Assembly: GCA_016215115.1 (NCBI GenBank)
Contig: JACRLN010000040.1
Location: 22,815-86,814 of the forward strand
Direction of reading: 5' to 3'
Length of the DNA stretch: 64,000 nt
Source: Nitrospirota bacterium
GTDB taxonomy: Bacteria > Nitrospirota > Thermodesulfovibrionia > UBA6902
Both the position numbers and the translations under genes were made by a program. The notes beneath the pieces were generated by a model. The model searched no databases, was not told the origin of the DNA, and was given only the letters and a program-made list of their open reading frames with translations. Positions 62,165 to 64,000 of this stretch are shown one piece after another. How positions within the stretch are numbered: the stretch's first letter is position 1; every line of letters begins with the position of its first letter.

Positions 62165-64000
62165 ATGATTAGAAGTATTGCTACGATCACATTAATATTT
62201 ATTTTGATGGCATTCAATAATCAAGCAACTGCATTTGATGATGGAGATACACATCCAAGGATTACTAAGAACGCAGTTTATGTTGCAATGTTTGAGAATT
62301 ATCTCATCCAAAATTTAGGACTGAAGGAAGGACTTAAAACTGTATTTCCATATGGCGGGAATAAATCTGTTGTTGAATGGCTTCAAAAAGGCTCTAGCGA
62401 CGAAGACTCTCCCAACTGTCGTGCATCCAACCATTTTCACAATCCCCTTCTTTCTTGGGATCAATCTTATATGACAGATCAGCCCTGGTGGCTGGATGTA
62501 GCATGTTTTGACTGGAAACCGTGGTATTCAAATATTACGTGGGCCACGAGCTATCTTTCTCCACCGCCGGACGGCGCAAAAGTCCCATTCTCATCATCTT
62601 CTTCATATTCCCCAATCACATGGGATAAAGCAAGGGATTATTATTACAAAGCTCTTACACTAACAACACAAGAAGACAGGGATATCTACTCTACATGGAC
62701 ATTTCAGGCAGTTGGCCGTGTTTTGCACCTTTTAGAAGATATGGCAGTTCCTGCTCATACAAGAAATGATTTCACATCACATCTTATATTTAATGGAATT
62801 AATTCATTGAATCCTATTAAATGGTACATCCAGCCCTTTGAAAATTATGTGAAAATGAATCCTCAACTTGTAGCTACTGCTACTCCCTCTATTTCCGATT
62901 TCCCATCCATTGCCGACCTTCGCCTTACTGATTTCTGGGATACGAATTTATATAATGGAAATAACCCGTCAACATTGAACAATGTTGGGTTATCTGAATT
63001 TACTAATGCAAACTACTTTAGCGATTCTACCATCTGGAATAATGGGCCGTCTATAGAGCATAATTTCTCTTTTCCTAAGGTTGGCATTACAGATTATCAA
63101 ATTTGTATGGGATTGACGCCCGATGGATCAGAGTATAGAAGATATATAAGCAGAAAAACTAAAGGTAACTGTCCTTCAATATCGAATGCAAATCTGGCAG
63201 ACCATTTTGCAGCAGTCAGTCTCTTAGAGAACGAAAATAGTATAATAGGATCAGACATATCGCAGCTCAAACTTTGGCTTGATGATAATGTCCACAACAC
63301 CTATGCAAATGAATTACTTCCCCGCGCTGTAGGCTACTCTGCAAGTTTGCTGGATTACTTTTTCCGTGGCAATATTGAAATAACCATTCCAACTAACGGA
63401 ATTTATGCTCAAACTGATAACTCTGCTCAAGGCTTTACAAGCATTAAGTTTCTTGCCAAGAACATTACCCCTGGTAATGAAGCGATGACCAACGGCAGCA
63501 TAGAGCTTGTTGTACGATACAAGCTTGCACAGGGAGACCCCTTTCAGTCAAGTCCTGTCCCTACAGATACGGAATTTACTTATGTTACAGTGCCTGAGTT
63601 TAATAATGCCAATTCCATACCGAGAGGTAGCGCAGCAGTGCTTACCTTTGGCACAGGTCAAAGCACAATCATTCCATTGTGGGCGACAAACGTGTATCTT
63701 CAGGTAGTTTTCAAAGGCAGGCTTGGCAATGAAGACGGGGCTATTGCAGTGGGCTTTAAGGACATCAGCGAACCGACGCCTGTAGACGTCTATAATAATA
63801 TGGACAAAATTTGTCTCAATGGAGGTTGGTATAACACAGGCAGCCCTGAGGCTATAGCGCAGGTAGATCCGGATCATGACGGCATACCAGGTTGGGACAT
63901 ATATACTCATAACATAGAAAATGCCTATCTAAAGATATCAAACATCAGCAATCCGATAAACGCCTCGCCATCTGATTACACGTTTTACAAACCGCTTGTA
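62165..64000 (+). CDS. Secreted zinc phospholipase C-like protein (partial)
   Basis: An ATG at 62165 opens a frame of 612 codons that is still open at the window edge. A signal peptide (about 1-23, ending QATA) is followed by FDDGDTHPRITKNAVYVA. The zinc-site motif then appears as LHLLEDMAVPAHTRND (His188, Asp192, His198, Asp202), with a further SNHFHNP before it. This is the pattern of zinc-dependent phospholipase C/P1-nuclease-fold proteins. A C-terminal region of unknown type follows (from about 400). It starts six bases after the previous gene's stop, so the two are probably cotranscribed. Confidence 0.75.
   Translation, partial: MIRSIATITLIFILMAFNNQATAFDDGDTHPRITKNAVYVAMFENYLIQNLGLKEGLKTVFPYGGNKSVVEWLQKGSSDEDSPNCRASNHFHNPLLSWDQSYMTDQPWWLDVACFDWKPWYSNITWATSYLSPPPDGAKVPFSSSSSYSPITWDKARDYYYKALTLTTQEDRDIYSTWTFQAVGRVLHLLEDMAVPAHTRNDFTSHLIFNGINSLNPIKWYIQPFENYVKMNPQLVATATPSISDFPSIADLRLTDFWDTNLYNGNNPSTLNNVGLSEFTNANYFSDSTIWNNGPSIEHNFSFPKVGITDYQICMGLTPDGSEYRRYISRKTKGNCPSISNANLADHFAAVSLLENENSIIGSDISQLKLWLDDNVHNTYANELLPRAVGYSASLLDYFFRGNIEITIPTNGIYAQTDNSAQGFTSIKFLAKNITPGNEAMTNGSIELVVRYKLAQGDPFQSSPVPTDTEFTYVTVPEFNNANSIPRGSAAVLTFGTGQSTIIPLWATNVYLQVVFKGRLGNEDGAIAVGFKDISEPTPVDVYNNMDKICLNGGWYNTGSPEAIAQVDPDHDGIPGWDIYTHNIENAYLKISNISNPINASPSDYTFYKPLV

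Overview
The window looks like a stretch of chromosome from a Gram-negative, probably anaerobic bacterium. It has an LPS-transport operon (lptC-lptA-lptB) joined to rpoN-hpf-rapZ, a complete ion-pumping Rnf complex in the order C-D-G-E-A-B with an unusually iron-sulphur-rich RnfB, a dTDP-rhamnose pathway and very large secreted proteins. By gene content and style, including abundant short intergenic repeats, a Nitrospirota (Thermodesulfovibrionia-like) or deltaproteobacterial relative is my best guess. This is inference: no 16S gene or other decisive marker is present.

Layout. 1-1.9 kb: a TetR-controlled ABC exporter operon with a textbook sigma-70 promoter and a 20-bp palindromic operator. 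2.2-5.4 kb: a ComM-type ATPase, a HepT/MntA toxin-antitoxin pair and a secreted nuclease. 5.6-7.1 kb: exonuclease VII (xseA, xseB). 7.2-10.6 kb: the rhamnose operon (rfbA, an rfbC-like cupin, rfbB, rfbD), then a PBP5-like carboxypeptidase. 11.8-13.6 kb: HicB/HicA and small, partly decayed genes. 13.7-19.6 kb: an SpmA/SpmB-type membrane protein, DUF2784, rpsO-pnp and an M16 peptidase. 19.6-23.7 kb: a rearranged island (aldehyde dehydrogenase, rhodanese, SnoaL-like gene) that contains broken copies of the flanking genes. 23.8-29.7 kb: a cysteine desulfurase, a miniature inverted-repeat element, then rapZ-hpf-rpoN-lptBAC. 30-35.7 kb: the Rnf operon. 35.8-39.6 kb: an AT-rich accessory segment with DUF4160/DUF2442, an unknown gene ending in an integron attC-like hairpin, a DUF3883 nuclease-like protein and a Shedu-like (DUF4263) protein. 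40.3-46.7 kb: a glucan phosphorylase, proA-nadD-rsfS, a LapA-LapB fusion and an RNA-ligase-partner PIN protein. 46.7-51.7 kb: pth, rplY, prs, tRNA-Gln, ispE and a TPR lipoprotein on the minus strand. 51.9-64 kb: a 3224-residue secreted modular protein with beta-helix, Ig/FN3 and zincin domains, a small secreted protein, and a zinc phospholipase C-like protein that runs off the window.

Two themes run through the whole window. First, short degenerate tandem repeats and palindromes sit between genes and also inside them: they supply the N-terminus of RnfB, the N-terminus and an internal loop of IspE, and the last codons of XseA, NadD and IspE. Second, there are many small two-gene modules and nuclease-like genes of the toxin-antitoxin or defence type (HepT/MntA, HicBA, possibly DUF4160/DUF2442, DUF3883, DUF4263), next to gene fragments left by past rearrangements.
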